Source of the DNA: Microbacterium sp. oral taxon 186 str. F0373
GTDB taxonomy: Bacteria > Actinomycetota > Actinomycetes > Actinomycetales > Microbacteriaceae
DNA: 64,000 nt
NCBI RefSeq assembly: GCF_000411455.1
Contig: NZ_KE150458.1
Coordinates: 248,001-312,000, forward strand
Direction: 5' to 3'
Below the pieces are notes generated by a model, which did not search any database, had not been told where the DNA came from, and was given only the letters and a program-made list of their open reading frames with translations. The first letter of the stretch is position 1. The number at the start of each line of letters is the position of its first letter. A program made the position numbers and the translations under genes. This document shows positions 15,522 to 24,570 of this stretch, piece by piece.

Positions 15522-15862
15522 GCGTGGTGCCCCGGCGTCTCCTCGACGGTGTGCTCCGCCTGGCGGATCGCTTCGACCACCAGCCGGGTCGCGTGTTCGT
15601 CCGTGAGCCGGTAGAACATCCGGTTCCCCTCCTGACGGACCCGCACGAGCTTTCCCCACCGCATCTTCGCCAGATGCTGAGACACCGCCGCGGGGCTCCG
15701 GTCGACGATGTCCGCCAGGTGGTTCACCGAGAGCTCCTCGCCCTGCAGCGCGAGGACGATCCGAATCCGGGTCGCGTCCGCGAGGAGACGGAACACCTCG
15801 ACCGCGATGTCGACGAAGTCGTTCGCGGGAGTGAGGTCATCAGGAAAAGTATCTACGTGCAT
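15518..15862 (-). CDS. ArsR/SmtB-family transcriptional repressor
   Basis: 114 residues with the winged-helix core of the family: VFRLLADATRIRIVLALQGEELSVNHLADIV, then recognition helix SPAAVSQHLAKMRWGKLVRV and wing EGNRMFYRL. His residues at the C-terminus (EHTVEETPGHHA), an N-terminal MHVDTFPDD and a His in EHATRL could form a metal site, but the classical alpha-3 Cys-x-Cys pair is absent. It is probably autoregulated with the MFS gene it overlaps. An imperfect dyad covers its start. Confidence 0.85.
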   Translation of the reverse strand: MHVDTFPDDLTPANDFVDIAVEVFRLLADATRIRIVLALQGEELSVNHLADIVDRSPAAVSQHLAKMRWGKLVRVRQEGNRMFYRLTDEHATRLVVEAIRQAEHTVEETPGHHA

Positions 15863-15879
15863 ACGCAGATACTAATGCA
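15858..15879 (-). promoter_or_regulatory. Possible ArsR operator
   Basis: TGCAT (15858-15862) and ATGCA (15875-15879) form a short dyad with 12-base spacing across the arsR start, where an autoregulatory site would be expected. The arms are short. Confidence 0.25.
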
Positions 15880-15887
15880 GATTGGGG

Positions 15888-17842
15888 TTAGTCGAGGCGG
15901 AGTGCGGGGTATCCGGAGTAGGCGGCCGCGGCGAGGGTTTGCCAGCGGTTGGCGACGCCGGTGCTGATGCCGGTGAGGTCGGAGAGGGGGCCGGCGGGCA
16001 TGGTGGCGGCGAGGGCGAGGAGTGCGGCGCCGCGGAGGGAGACGATGCTGCAGCCGAGGGTCTGCAGGTCTTTGACCATCATGCTGTAGTCGGTGTGCGC
16101 GCCGGCGCGGAGCTTGGAGGGGAACAGCCAGTCGGAGTCGGTGTCCCAGCGTCGCGGGGCGTCGAGCTGCCGGCGGATCAGGGCGGGGAGCGGGTCGCGG
16201 AGCCTCACGGGTGAGGTGCCGATGGTGACGGTCATCTCGTCGCCGGTGTCGGTGATGGCGGTGCGGGTGAGTTTCGCGACGGTGGAGCTGGGGCGTCCGA
16301 GGGTGCCGCAGAGCAGGCCGCAGATCCGCGTCCGCAAGGGGATGGTCTCGTCGGTCTCGAAGCGGTGCATCCAGTCCCGTAGACGGGTATCGGGTAGCTG
16401 GTGGAGGGGTCGACCCAGCGGGACGGCGGCGGGCTCATCCGCGTCGCGCGTCCGGTGTCGGCGGCCCAGCGGATGAAGGTGCGGACCTGATCGAGGTGCC
16501 GAGGGAACTGTTCTAGGTAGTCCTCGAGGATCGTCTGGGACCCGGTGTGCAGGTCGAGGGCGTTGTCGTGGAGGTAGGTGAGAAACGCCAACGCGATCCG
16601 GCAGGAGGAGCGGGCGCGATCGAAGGTGCCGTCACTGAGGCCGTTGCGGGCGATCAGCAGCCGGGTGCGGGCGATGACGGACCATCGGCAGTAGGGGCCG
16701 AGGATGCGGGAGATCTCGGCGGGGTGGCCGGTGAGGAACCGGTCGAGCCAGCGTTCGAAGTGCGACCAGGCCTGGTCGCGGGGTGGGAGCACGCCGACGT
16801 CGGTGAGGGCGTGACGCATGAGTTCGGCGACTTGGGTGACAGGGTGCTCGTCGAGGTCTTCGTGAGAGATCTCGAGGCGCCCGGTAAGCATGTCGCGGAT
16901 CAATCGGGCGGAGGCGGAGCGTCGCGGCCATTGGACCATGGATTTCGGCTCGGGGTGGTTCAGGAGCCTGACCCGGAGCGGCTCGAGCACCCCCTGCCGG
17001 TCGGGGGTGCCGGCGGCGAAGAGGGCGTCGACGGCGTCGCGGGCGCTGCAGGGATAGCACTTCTTGCCGTGACGGATGTCTTCGATGCCGCAGCTGACGC
17101 AGATGAACGGAGATGACCGTCCCGCGCAGGGTGTGCAGGCGAGGGTGCCGTCGTCTGCGACGGATGCGACCAAAGTGACGCGCTGGCATCGGGGGCAGGG
17201 TCGGCGCGTGTTGCGGATGACGTTGAAGCAGGGGCTGCAGGTCGCGCCGCCAGTGAACCGCACCCTGACGCGGGCGGTGCGCCCGCAGTGCACGCAGGGT
17301 TCGACTTTCCCGGGGGCGCATTCTGGGCAGAGCGGGCCGGCCGCAGTGGTCGTGTGCACCAGGCGTGCGTTGCCGCAGCGGCTGCAGGACTTCTTCGCGT
17401 CCGGGAGCCGCCGTCGGCAGTTGTTGCAGAGCGGTTTCCCGCCGCGGCGCAGGCAGACGAGGCGGATCCTGCCGCAGTCGCTGCATTCCTCGGCGCGCAG
17501 CACGTCGGTGCAGGGCTTGCAGATGCGCCGATCGTCGGGCCCGCGGCCGATGATCCGTTCTCGTCCGCATCGTTCGCAGACGGGCACCACCACGGCGTGC
17601 CCGTTATCGCGAACTCGGCGGAGCAAGCGCTGCACGATCGCGGGCGTCATCCGGTCACCGGCATGGGCGAGGTCGGTGGTGGTCCGGACGTAGCGGGCGA
17701 TGTGCCCGCGGGTGACGGCGGCGGGCGCGAACTCGACGATGAACTCCGTGAGCGAAGCTTCGCCCATGCTCACCCAGGGTTCGCCCTGCGCGAGGAGATG
17801 GTGAACGGTGTCGGGAAGTGCGGTGGTGGGTGGCGAGGTCAC
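15888..17842 (-). pseudogene. Zinc-ribbon integrase-like protein of a recombinase trio, frameshifted near its C-terminus
   Basis: The frame starts at GTG 17842, overlapping the TGA of the HTH gene (GTGA). After about 80 residues there are six successive CxxC...CxxC ribbons (for example CERCGRERII, CSDCGRIRLV, CSRCGNARLV), then a helical core-binding-like region to about residue 480. Between about 16390 and 16435 the reading shifts by one base: the upstream frame continues as low-complexity Pro/Ala, while the other frame carries the sensible continuation LRDWMHRFETDETIPLRTRI to the stop at 15888. That tail resembles the end of integrase-like partners in such elements. Either the gene is inactivated, the frameshift is programmed, or the read contains an error. 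Confidence 0.65.
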
Positions 17843-18162
17843 TGCTTGTCGGGGCGGACGAGCTTGGCAGGGACCGTCCGCAACGACCCGAGCTCGGTGA
17901 CCGTTCCGCCGACCACGCGGGTCTGCTTCACGGTGATGTCCTCGAACGTGATGAGGTCGTTGGGGGTGCAGCCGAGGATCACGCAGAGCGCGTCGAGGAC
18001 TTCCATGTTGAGTCGTTGCGGCGGGCTCGTCACCAGCCGGTAGACCTGCTCTCGGGAGAGGGAGACGCCCTGCTCGGCCAGTAGCGGGCCGAGGTCGGTG
18101 GTCTTGAAGATGTCGCGCTCGGCGAGACGCCGACGCAGGTGCCACTCGAACTTGCGGGTCAT
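17839..18162 (-). CDS. Small Xre/Cro-type helix-turn-helix protein of the recombinase trio
   Basis: 107 residues with an Xre HTH: FKTTDLGPLLAEQGVSLSRE, then QVYRLVTSPPQRLNMEVLDA and LCVILGCTPNDLI. Its ATG overlaps the recombinase TGA (ATGA) and its own TGA overlaps the next GTG (GTGA), so three genes are translated as a chain. It probably binds element ends or the promoter and directs the recombinases. Confidence 0.8.
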   Translation of the reverse strand: MTRKFEWHLRRRLAERDIFKTTDLGPLLAEQGVSLSREQVYRLVTSPPQRLNMEVLDALCVILGCTPNDLITFEDITVKQTRVVGGTVTELGSLRTVPAKLVRPDKQ

Positions 18163-19253
18163 GCGACGTCCTCCTTCTTTCCGAGCACCCGATCGAGCGC
18201 TTCGTGGAACACCCGGTTCTTCCAGTCATCACTGACCGAGGTGTAGATCGCCGTCGTCGACGAGTGATGATGCCCGACCTGCTCCTGAACGAACCTCTCG
18301 GCGTAGCCGAACTCGATCAGGTGCGTCACATACGAGTGCCGCAAGCTGTGCAGCGTCAGCATCGGGTCCAAGTCGAGGTCGTCGCGGATCCGCGCGAACC
18401 GGACGTCCGCGGTGCGGGTGCTGATCCGGTCGCGGCGCTCGCTCAGCCAAAGCGCCGCGGCGTTGTCCGTCGCGATCCGCGGCCGGACCTCCTCGACCCA
18501 GACCTTCAACCCGCGGGTCGCCCACTCGAACTCTGGCAGCGCGAGGATCGTGCGGCGCCGCGGTGGCGAACCTTTCATCGCCTTCCCGTAGCGAACGTGG
18601 ACCTTCCCGTAAGGGCCCCAGTCGGGCATGTGCGGGTTCGGTCGCAGATCGTTGAGATCGAGCATCACCGCTTCCCGGCGGCGCAGCCCGAACGCGTAGA
18701 CGGTCTTGAACAGCTGCGCGTCCCTCAGCGCCGGGATCGCCGCCTTCCCGCGGCTCGCGATCAGATCCTCCGCCATCTCATCGGCCCGCGCGAAGAACGC
18801 CTCGAGCTCGTCATACCCGAACGGTCGCCGCGATGCGCGCGCTTCGAACTCCGCCAGATGCGAGTGCGTGTTCCACGGGTGGCAGATCTGCGCCGGGACG
18901 AGCCCGAACCGCTCGAGGCAGACGTCATGCCAGTCGTAAGTCGGATTGACGAGAAACTCGCAGAACAGCTTCACCATCAGGTGGTAGCCCCGGATCGTGG
19001 AATGCGCGACCGGCTGCGGCCGCGACAGCAGCGCAGACGTGAAGTCCTCAACATCCCGCGGACCCCAGTTCCACGGATACTCGCCGGTGAACTCTTGGAA
19101 CCGTCTCACACCCCACAGCCGCGCCTCAATGGTCGAGGTCGACAGGCCTCGGGACCGCAACGAGATCGCGTACCGATCGAGCATGTCGGTGAACGTGGCC
19201 CGCTCGGGGTCGAGTTGCACAACAGGCGCGAGCATCAGCGGGCGCGAAACCAT
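18159..19253 (-). CDS. Tyrosine recombinase (XerC/D-type), first gene of the trio
   Basis: 364 residues. An N-terminal SAM-like core-binding domain (about 20-120) is followed by a catalytic domain with Arg in GLRRREAV (about 191-193), HSLRHS (H302, R305), GHHHSSTTAIY with H328 and the nucleophile Y337. All key residues are present, so the enzyme should be active. GGAGGG precedes the ATG. With the HTH and zinc-ribbon genes it makes a mobile module that may have carried in the copper/MFS cargo or sit next to it. Confidence 0.85.
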   Translation of the reverse strand: MVSRPLMLAPVVQLDPERATFTDMLDRYAISLRSRGLSTSTIEARLWGVRRFQEFTGEYPWNWGPRDVEDFTSALLSRPQPVAHSTIRGYHLMVKLFCEFLVNPTYDWHDVCLERFGLVPAQICHPWNTHSHLAEFEARASRRPFGYDELEAFFARADEMAEDLIASRGKAAIPALRDAQLFKTVYAFGLRRREAVMLDLNDLRPNPHMPDWGPYGKVHVRYGKAMKGSPPRRRTILALPEFEWATRGLKVWVEEVRPRIATDNAAALWLSERRDRISTRTADVRFARIRDDLDLDPMLTLHSLRHSYVTHLIEFGYAERFVQEQVGHHHSSTTAIYTSVSDDWKNRVFHEALDRVLGKKEDVA

Positions 19254-19315
19254 TCACCCTCCAGGGATGCATCAGACGCAACGGAAACGACAGTAAATGT
19301 AACACACGGTCAACA

Positions 19316-19335
19316 GGCGCAACGTCTATTGCGCC
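19316..19335. repeat. Short inverted repeat upstream of the recombinase
   Basis: GGCGCAA and TTGCGCC separated by 6 bases, within a stretch (19254-19400) that repeats CAAC/GTTG-type words. It could belong to a recombinase-binding end or to its promoter. Confidence 0.3.
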
Positions 19336-19525
19336 TTGCCCCTCAGTTGCATCGGGCGTTACGCCGTGTACGCGGATATCGATGATCTCGCGGCTCGTCA
19401 GGCAAAAGCTGGCTCAACGCTGCCCGCGCACAGCCGATCGAGACCGCAATGACCCCGGCTCAAGTCGGCGCCCGACCATCATCAGTAAGCTGGCACGGCT
19501 TCGTTTCCGCGCCAGATCAACGATC

Positions 19526-19792
19526 ATGCGCCAACCCGCACAGTTGCAGGAAATGCAACACAGCCCGCTTGTCTGGGAGAAGCCCAGCTGCGTCCAGTGC
19601 ACCGCAACCCTGCGGGCGCTCGACGCGAAAGGTATCCCGCACCGCATCCTGGACCTCACCGAGCACCCGGACGCGATCACGATCCTCAAGAACGCCAACT
19701 TCATGCAGGCGCCCTTCGTCCAGCACGGAGATGACGTGTGGACGGGGTTTCGGCCCGACAAGATCGACGCGATCGCCAAGGCGATTGCCTGA
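19526..19792 (+). CDS. NrdH/glutaredoxin-like redox protein
   Basis: 88 residues from ATG 19526; an internal ATG at 19553 would give 79 residues, the usual NrdH length, and the start is uncertain because neither has a clear ribosome site. The active site is CVQC (PSCVQCTATLRALDAKGIPH), followed by a thioredoxin-fold pattern and ANFMQAPFV with the conserved cis-Pro region. NrdH reduces class Ib ribonucleotide reductase. No nrdE/F genes are nearby, so it may serve the host enzyme or protect cysteine proteins. It lies 13 bases before a tag gene that has its own AGGAGG. Confidence 0.75.
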   Translation: MRQPAQLQEMQHSPLVWEKPSCVQCTATLRALDAKGIPHRILDLTEHPDAITILKNANFMQAPFVQHGDDVWTGFRPDKIDAIAKAIA

Positions 19793-19805
19793 GCAGGAGG
19801 CCAAG

Positions 19806-20504
19806 ATGACCACGTTCAATGAGCGACTGCACCCACGCGGCCAGGCCGCGAACGCAGGCCAGTTCGCGGCGAAGAGCAACGACGCGCCACACGCGGGGCT
19901 TGCCGCAGACGAGAGCACTTCCCGATTCATCGCAATCGCCGACCAGCACGACCGCGCCGAATGGGCAGCTCGCATGGAGGCCCTGCAGTGGGAGAGGCGC
20001 GTCCGCCAGGCTTCACTCGAGAAGTTCATGGCTCTCGCTGCAGCGCACGCGCCATCCGACGCAACGCACGCGATCTTCGATGAAGAGAGCGGCACGGTCG
20101 AGCTGATCGGCTGGCAGAACATCGCCGGCGATCAGCTCGACGAAGAGCCGTTCGACGGTCATCAGCTGATGGGGTTCGAAGACTCCCACCACCTCCGCGA
20201 TGCGGGCTTCGAGTTCGACGATCACAGTTTCAGGTGGGTGATCGAGCTGCGCGAGCCAGAGGCCGCGCGTCGAGACCTTCACGAGAGCGCCGTGAACTGG
20301 GGAACGGATGCTCACTACATCGATGACCGGGTCCGAGGCGACGGGGCGCTGGGCGCATTCCTCTCCGGGGTTGCCCGCCGCAGTCCCGAGATCGGAGTGT
20401 CACTGGCGCAGCTGACTGACCAACAGGTCGCGTCAGTCAACCGCGACTTCGAGGCGTTCACATCCCTGATGGCGAGCAAGATCCGAGGCGGGGTTCAAGG
20501 CTGA
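19806..20504 (+). CDS. N-terminal-tag protein, unknown body
   Basis: 232 residues. The tag occupies about residues 8-32: HPRGQAANAGQF, then KSNDAP and a following Leu. After it comes an Ala/Arg/Glu-rich helix (HDRAEWAARMEALQWERRVR) and an acidic body with no recognised fold. It has a strong AGGAGG 6 bases before the ATG and follows the redoxin gene closely, unlike most tag genes, which have the start-associated motif instead. The frame is open upstream, but the tag fixes the start at 19806. Confidence 0.7.
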   Translation: MTTFNERLHPRGQAANAGQFAAKSNDAPHAGLAADESTSRFIAIADQHDRAEWAARMEALQWERRVRQASLEKFMALAAAHAPSDATHAIFDEESGTVELIGWQNIAGDQLDEEPFDGHQLMGFEDSHHLRDAGFEFDDHSFRWVIELREPEAARRDLHESAVNWGTDAHYIDDRVRGDGALGAFLSGVARRSPEIGVSLAQLTDQQVASVNRDFEAFTSLMASKIRGGVQG

Positions 20505-20604
20505 CTGATTTGCCCTCCCCGAAGCGTCCGGAGAACACGCCACCACAAATCGAGACGCGCTCATTTCCGAGCCTCCTCGCGGAGGCGAGAACACGTGTTG
20601 AGAC

Positions 20605-20619
20605 GCCGTACACATGGTG
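20605..20619 (+). promoter_or_regulatory. Start-associated motif, variant C, before a tag gene
   Basis: GCCGTACACATGGTG, 3 bases before the ATG at 20623. An ATG inside the motif (20614) is in frame but is less likely the start, by comparison with the other copies. Confidence 0.5.
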
Positions 20620-20622
20620 AGC

Positions 20623-21258
20623 ATGAGCACTCCTTCGCCAGCAGACCTCCTTCGTCGTCAGCCCGCAGGATCGCCGGGCGGCCGCGGTGGGCAGTTCCAG
20701 GAGAAGTCGAATGACGCTCCCGCGAACCCGCTCGCCGCTGGCAGCGCCACCTCACCGGACGATCTCCCCATCCCCGATCTTGTCGAGGAGCTCCCCGCGT
20801 GGGTGTCCGACGCGGCCGCCCAGCTCACCGCCGAGTACCGGGATCTGTGGAAGCGGATGAACGCGAAGCACCGCTCCAGCACGTACGGGGCAGCCGCCCA
20901 GCTCTCTGTCCAGTCTGAAGACCCCGCTGAGCTCGCCATCCTCGGACAGTTCCAGGGCCCTGGTATCGCGCTGAACGTCGCACGCAACCCAGCGACCCCC
21001 GGATGCGTGCTGCACATGATCGCTGTGGGGGAGTCGGAGTGGCGCGACCCGGAAGCACGCCGTGCCGCCGTGGTACACCCGAACTGCCCCGAAACGACTA
21101 TCCGCATCATCTGGGCACACCGGAATGTCCTCGACTATCCGGGCGTCGGGAAGGCCGCGATCTCCACAGCACCGAACACGCCCTTCGATGTTCTCGACGA
21201 GGCCGCTGCCGAGGGCGATATGACCGCGCTGGCACGACTCGCGAGTGCCACAGGATGA
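20623..21258 (+). CDS. N-terminal-tag protein with variant leucine-rich-like repeats
   Basis: 211 residues. The tag (about 5-35) reads RRQPAGSPGGRGGQF then KSNDAP and Leu. The body (about 95-205) has repeating units of the form VARNPATPGCVLHMIA, RRAAVVHPNCPETTIRIIW, STAPNTPFDVLDEAA. These resemble the variant leucine-rich repeat (LRV) pattern in which each unit carries N-P-x-T/C-P. Such alpha-solenoids bind protein or DNA. Partner unknown. Confidence 0.7.
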   Translation: MSTPSPADLLRRQPAGSPGGRGGQFQEKSNDAPANPLAAGSATSPDDLPIPDLVEELPAWVSDAAAQLTAEYRDLWKRMNAKHRSSTYGAAAQLSVQSEDPAELAILGQFQGPGIALNVARNPATPGCVLHMIAVGESEWRDPEARRAAVVHPNCPETTIRIIWAHRNVLDYPGVGKAAISTAPNTPFDVLDEAAAEGDMTALARLASATG

Positions 21259-21285
21259 CTCACGCCTTGCGACCGCCTAACCGGG

Positions 21286-21298
21286 GCCGTGCATGTGG
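21286..21298 (+). promoter_or_regulatory. Start-associated motif, variant B, upstream of the SF1 helicase
   Basis: GCCGTGCATGTGG, 65 bases before the favoured TTG start, or overlapping an in-frame GTG at 21295. It begins 28 bases after the stop of the LRV-type gene. Confidence 0.5.
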
Positions 21299-21363
21299 GT
21301 GGAGACCTCCCATTCGGCGGGGTCCGCGCGCCGCGCGCCCCGACGCAGAAGAGGTCACTGCTC

Positions 21364-22953
21364 TTGTCCGCACCCCAGCACAAGCCCACCGATGAGCAGC
21401 AGCACGCCATCGACCTGTTCGCCAGCGGACGCAACACCGTCATCGACGCTCTCGCCGGATCCGGCAAGACGTCCACGCTGCAGATGATTGCCTCCCACGC
21501 TGGTCGGCGCCGAGGGCTCTACGCCGCGTTCAACAAAGCGATCGCTCTCGAAGCGGGTAGGAAGTTCGCGGGGACCGGCGTCACAGCGAAGACTGTGCAC
21601 GCCCTCGCCTTCGCGCAGTTTGGCACGCCCATGCGTGAGCGGCTCGGGAACAAGCGGCCCGTGCAATGGGCGGAGAAGGCCCGCATCCTCGGGATCAACG
21701 ATCGCTACCTCCTGCCGCCCGACCACAACGCACTCACCGGCGCCGTATCCCGCCAGCAACTCGTCGGGATGGCCACGGCGACCGTGAAGGCGTACATGCA
21801 GTCAACCGCGGAAACGATCACCGGGGACCTGGTTGAACTCATCCCTTCGCTCACCGGTTTGAAGCCCAAGTACGAACTTGAGCTTCGTGATGCGATCGCC
21901 TCTTTCGCGGAACGCTATTGGGATGACCTCACTCGCCCTGACGGTCAGCTCCGCTACGAGCACGGCGCCTACTTCAAGCAGTACGCGCTGTCACGCCCCA
22001 GCCTCCCGTACGACTTCATCATGCTCGACGAGGCGCAGGATTCCGATCCGCTCACCGTCCAGATCATCAGCGAGCAGACCAACGCGCAAGTGGTCACCGT
22101 CGGCGACGCTTTTCAGTCGATCTACGGGTGGCGTGGTGCGACGAACGCGATGGATGCGTTCCAAGGAGACCACGCCGCGCTCACGCTGTCCTTCCGCTTC
22201 GGTGATCAGATTGCCGAGTATGCGAACGGGTGGTTGGCGCTGCTCGGAGCGCACTTGCGCCTCCGGGGGATGCCCGGCTACAAGTCATCCGTCTGGCGAA
22301 CCGACAAGCGCGTCCCCGAAGCGATCCTGACTCGCACGAACGCGGGCGCGATCTGGGAAATCGTGCGATGCCAGGACGAAGCACTCTCGACCGGGATCGC
22401 CGGTGAGCAGAAGGCGAAGGAGATCCGCGACCTCGCACGCGCGGCCGTGGACCTCACCGAGCGCGGCGCTACCGACCATCCGGAGCTTTCCGCCTTCAAC
22501 ACGTGGGCTGACGCTGTCGAGTACGCCCAGTCCGACGAGGGCGAAGACCTCCGCCCGCTCGTGGACGTGATCGAGAAGTACACCGCTCGAAAGGTCGTCC
22601 GAGCCATCGAGGCGTGCGTGCCGACCGAGAACGCTGAGGTCACCGTGTCCACCGCCCACGTGTCGAAGGGGCTCGAGTGGGTGCAGGTCCGTATCGCTGA
22701 GGACTTCCACCCTCCGCGCCCGAAGAAGGGCGTCCCCCAACCGATTCCGGCGGAGGAAGCGCGTCTCGCATACGTTGCGTCGACACGCGCTCAGCGGCAT
22801 CTTGACCCGCGCGGATTCGAATGGCTCGCTGACTACCTCGCGGAGGGCGGCTGGGTTGAGGGCAACCCAGCTGGCGCGGTCATCCCGGCGTTGTCACATG
22901 CCGTGCATGTGGAAGGAGAATCGACCCCCGCGGCTGTGCCGCAGGCCCACTGA
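21364..22953 (+). CDS. UvrD/Rep-type superfamily 1 helicase
   Basis: About 529 residues from TTG 21364, which has AAGAGG 9 bases upstream; in-frame GTG codons at 21289 and 21295 would add 23-25 residues of unlikely sequence. SF1 motifs appear in order: Q-type start PTDEQQHAIDLF, Walker A DALAGSGKTST (about 29-38), motif II FIMLDEAQD (about 219-227), motif III GDAFQSIYGWRGA, motif IV-like LSFRFGDQ, and late motifs STAHVSKGLEW and VASTRAQ. It is compact, like F-box-type or RecD-like plasmid and phage helicases. Likely role is unwinding DNA in plasmid replication or repair. Confidence 0.85.
   Translation: MSAPQHKPTDEQQHAIDLFASGRNTVIDALAGSGKTSTLQMIASHAGRRRGLYAAFNKAIALEAGRKFAGTGVTAKTVHALAFAQFGTPMRERLGNKRPVQWAEKARILGINDRYLLPPDHNALTGAVSRQQLVGMATATVKAYMQSTAETITGDLVELIPSLTGLKPKYELELRDAIASFAERYWDDLTRPDGQLRYEHGAYFKQYALSRPSLPYDFIMLDEAQDSDPLTVQIISEQTNAQVVTVGDAFQSIYGWRGATNAMDAFQGDHAALTLSFRFGDQIAEYANGWLALLGAHLRLRGMPGYKSSVWRTDKRVPEAILTRTNAGAIWEIVRCQDEALSTGIAGEQKAKEIRDLARAAVDLTERGATDHPELSAFNTWADAVEYAQSDEGEDLRPLVDVIEKYTARKVVRAIEACVPTENAEVTVSTAHVSKGLEWVQVRIAEDFHPPRPKKGVPQPIPAEEARLAYVASTRAQRHLDPRGFEWLADYLAEGGWVEGNPAGAVIPALSHAVHVEGESTPAAVPQAH
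22900..22912 (+). promoter_or_regulatory. Start-associated motif, variant B, inside the end of the helicase gene
   Basis: GCCGTGCATGTGG lies within the last codons of the helicase (encoding AVHVE), 53 bases before the next start. As with the copy at 10255, the motif is retained inside coding sequence. Confidence 0.45.
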
Positions 22954-22965
22954 TCGGAGACCACT

Positions 22966-23673
22966 ATGACCTTCCCGGGCAACGAACCTTTCGCCTTTGA
23001 CGTGACCGAGGACGGTCGGTACATTCCCGAGCACCTCGTGGCGCCCGAGCCGACTGAGTGGCAACCCGCGCAGACCGTCGTGTCTACCGAGTCTCTTCCG
23101 CTGGGCGGCGATCGGAGCCCTGAAGCGAAGGTAGCCGCCGCCATCGCGAAGGCGACGGCAGGGGGCCTGGCGGGGATGAGTCCCGCTGACCGCATCGCCG
23201 CGCTCTCCGCAATCCGTGACGCCATCGACGGCCGGGTGAAGTGGGAGAAGCAGACGATCATCGAGAACCTCCTCGGAGCACACAAGGCGCAGTCGATCCC
23301 GTCCGCCCTCGGCAACCTGTCCTTCAAGCCGGAGACACGACCGGTGAAGATCGATGAGGAGAAGCTCCTGGCATACGTGCGCGAGATCCACCCTGAGCAG
23401 ATCAGTGAGCGGGTCGTCTACGAGATCGACCCTGAGTTCCGCAAGCTCCTGGTCTCGGCCGTGGTCGACGTGGCAGATGGCGACTTCGCGCTGAGCACGG
23501 ATGGCACCCCCGTGGACTTCGCCTATCTGGGAGAGCCGATCGCCGCTCAGATCGCCTACCCCGCCAGCTCGGAGCAGAAGATCGTGAAGGCACAGGCTCG
23601 CCAGGCGATCGATGACCACTTCATGACTCTCGCCTCCGGCATGCTCGACGCAGCGATCGGTGGGGGTCTGTGA
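22966..23673 (+). CDS. Unknown protein, phage/plasmid recombination-type neighbour
   Basis: 235 residues, no membrane segments. Central helices (AALSAIRDAIDGRVKWEKQT) are followed by a C-terminal part with IDEEKLLAYVREIHPEQI and VYEIDPEFRKLL. From memory this pattern occurs in small proteins of unknown function encoded near recombination genes of actinophages; I cannot verify that here. Preceded by CGGAG; its TGA overlaps the GTG of the DUF2637 gene, so the two are coupled. Confidence 0.65.
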   Translation: MTFPGNEPFAFDVTEDGRYIPEHLVAPEPTEWQPAQTVVSTESLPLGGDRSPEAKVAAAIAKATAGGLAGMSPADRIAALSAIRDAIDGRVKWEKQTIIENLLGAHKAQSIPSALGNLSFKPETRPVKIDEEKLLAYVREIHPEQISERVVYEIDPEFRKLLVSAVVDVADGDFALSTDGTPVDFAYLGEPIAAQIAYPASSEQKIVKAQARQAIDDHFMTLASGMLDAAIGGGL

Positions 23674-24449
23674 GCGTCCCCGGTGGCGCTGTGAAGCGCA
23701 CGGCACAGATCAGCCCTGACCGTCTCACCGTCGGGTTCTTCGCGATCTCGCTGGTCATCATCGTCATGGCCTCGTCGATGGTGTTCTCCTACGTGGGAAT
23801 CGCAGAGGCAGCAGCGTGGACGGGTGTGCCCTCCGGCATCCACGTCATCGCACCGATCTTCATCGACGGCGCGATCATCACCTACACCGTGTCGCTCACG
23901 ATCTTCGAGTGGCGTCGCGAGGACCGGAGGATGATCCGGCATACGAAGCGTGTTCTTCGTGGCTTCACCGCGCTGTCTGTGGGCCTGAACTTCGCGCACA
24001 CAGCTTCCTACTGGCGGTGGGACTTCACCGCCTACGAGGCATGGTTCGGATCTCTTATCAGCATCTCTGCACCGATCGCCGCGCTGCTTTCCGCGGAGGA
24101 AGTGGTCCGTCTTGCGTTCCGCCGCAGAGCAATTGCAGCCAGCGAAGAGCAGCCCTCTACCCCAATCGAGCCGACGATTGCCGATGTCACATGGTTGGAG
24201 CCCCGGACGAGCTCGGCCACATCGACACCGACACCGCCAGAGGAGGCTTTCATCACAGTACCGATCGGCACGCCCGTACCTGCCGAGGCACCGGCTCTCG
24301 ACACAGCGGACGTCATCGCGGAGGCGGAGCGGCTCACCAAGGAGAGTGCCTTCGATCAGCCAGAACATGATGGCATCGTGCGATACCCCGCTCAGGGCGA
24401 GGTGCTGCTGCGCTTCAATGACGATGGCGCTGTGAGCCGTGAACTGTGA
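23670..24449 (+). CDS. DUF2637/SpdB-like membrane protein
   Basis: 259 residues from GTG 23670. Four hydrophobic segments in the first 150 residues (VGFFAISLVIIVMASSMVF, IHVIAPIFIDGAIITYTVSL, FTALSVGLNFAHTASYW, ISISAPIAALLSAEEVVRL) match DUF2637, whose members are common on actinomycete conjugative plasmids and related to the Spd spread proteins. The rest is a Pro/Thr/Glu-rich cytoplasmic tail. Role probably in plasmid transfer or spread, inferred from family context. Confidence 0.8.
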   Translation: MSVPGGAVKRTAQISPDRLTVGFFAISLVIIVMASSMVFSYVGIAEAAAWTGVPSGIHVIAPIFIDGAIITYTVSLTIFEWRREDRRMIRHTKRVLRGFTALSVGLNFAHTASYWRWDFTAYEAWFGSLISISAPIAALLSAEEVVRLAFRRRAIAASEEQPSTPIEPTIADVTWLEPRTSSATSTPTPPEEAFITVPIGTPVPAEAPALDTADVIAEAERLTKESAFDQPEHDGIVRYPAQGEVLLRFNDDGAVSREL

Positions 24450-24570
24450 TCTGAACGTAGCCCCTGCGAGTCGCGCCGTGCGCGGTGGCTGACGGCAGGG
24501 CTAGTCAGTTCGCTATCGATACCATGAGACCCGAGGCCGCCGGCTAACATCACCGGCGAGATTGCGGGGC

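Noticed and set aside
16232..18232. A start at 18232 for the zinc-ribbon integrase-like gene
   Set aside because: The first 130 codons overlap the HTH gene in another frame and are Arg/Pro-rich; the GTG at 17842 gives a GTGA overlap like the rest of the chain.
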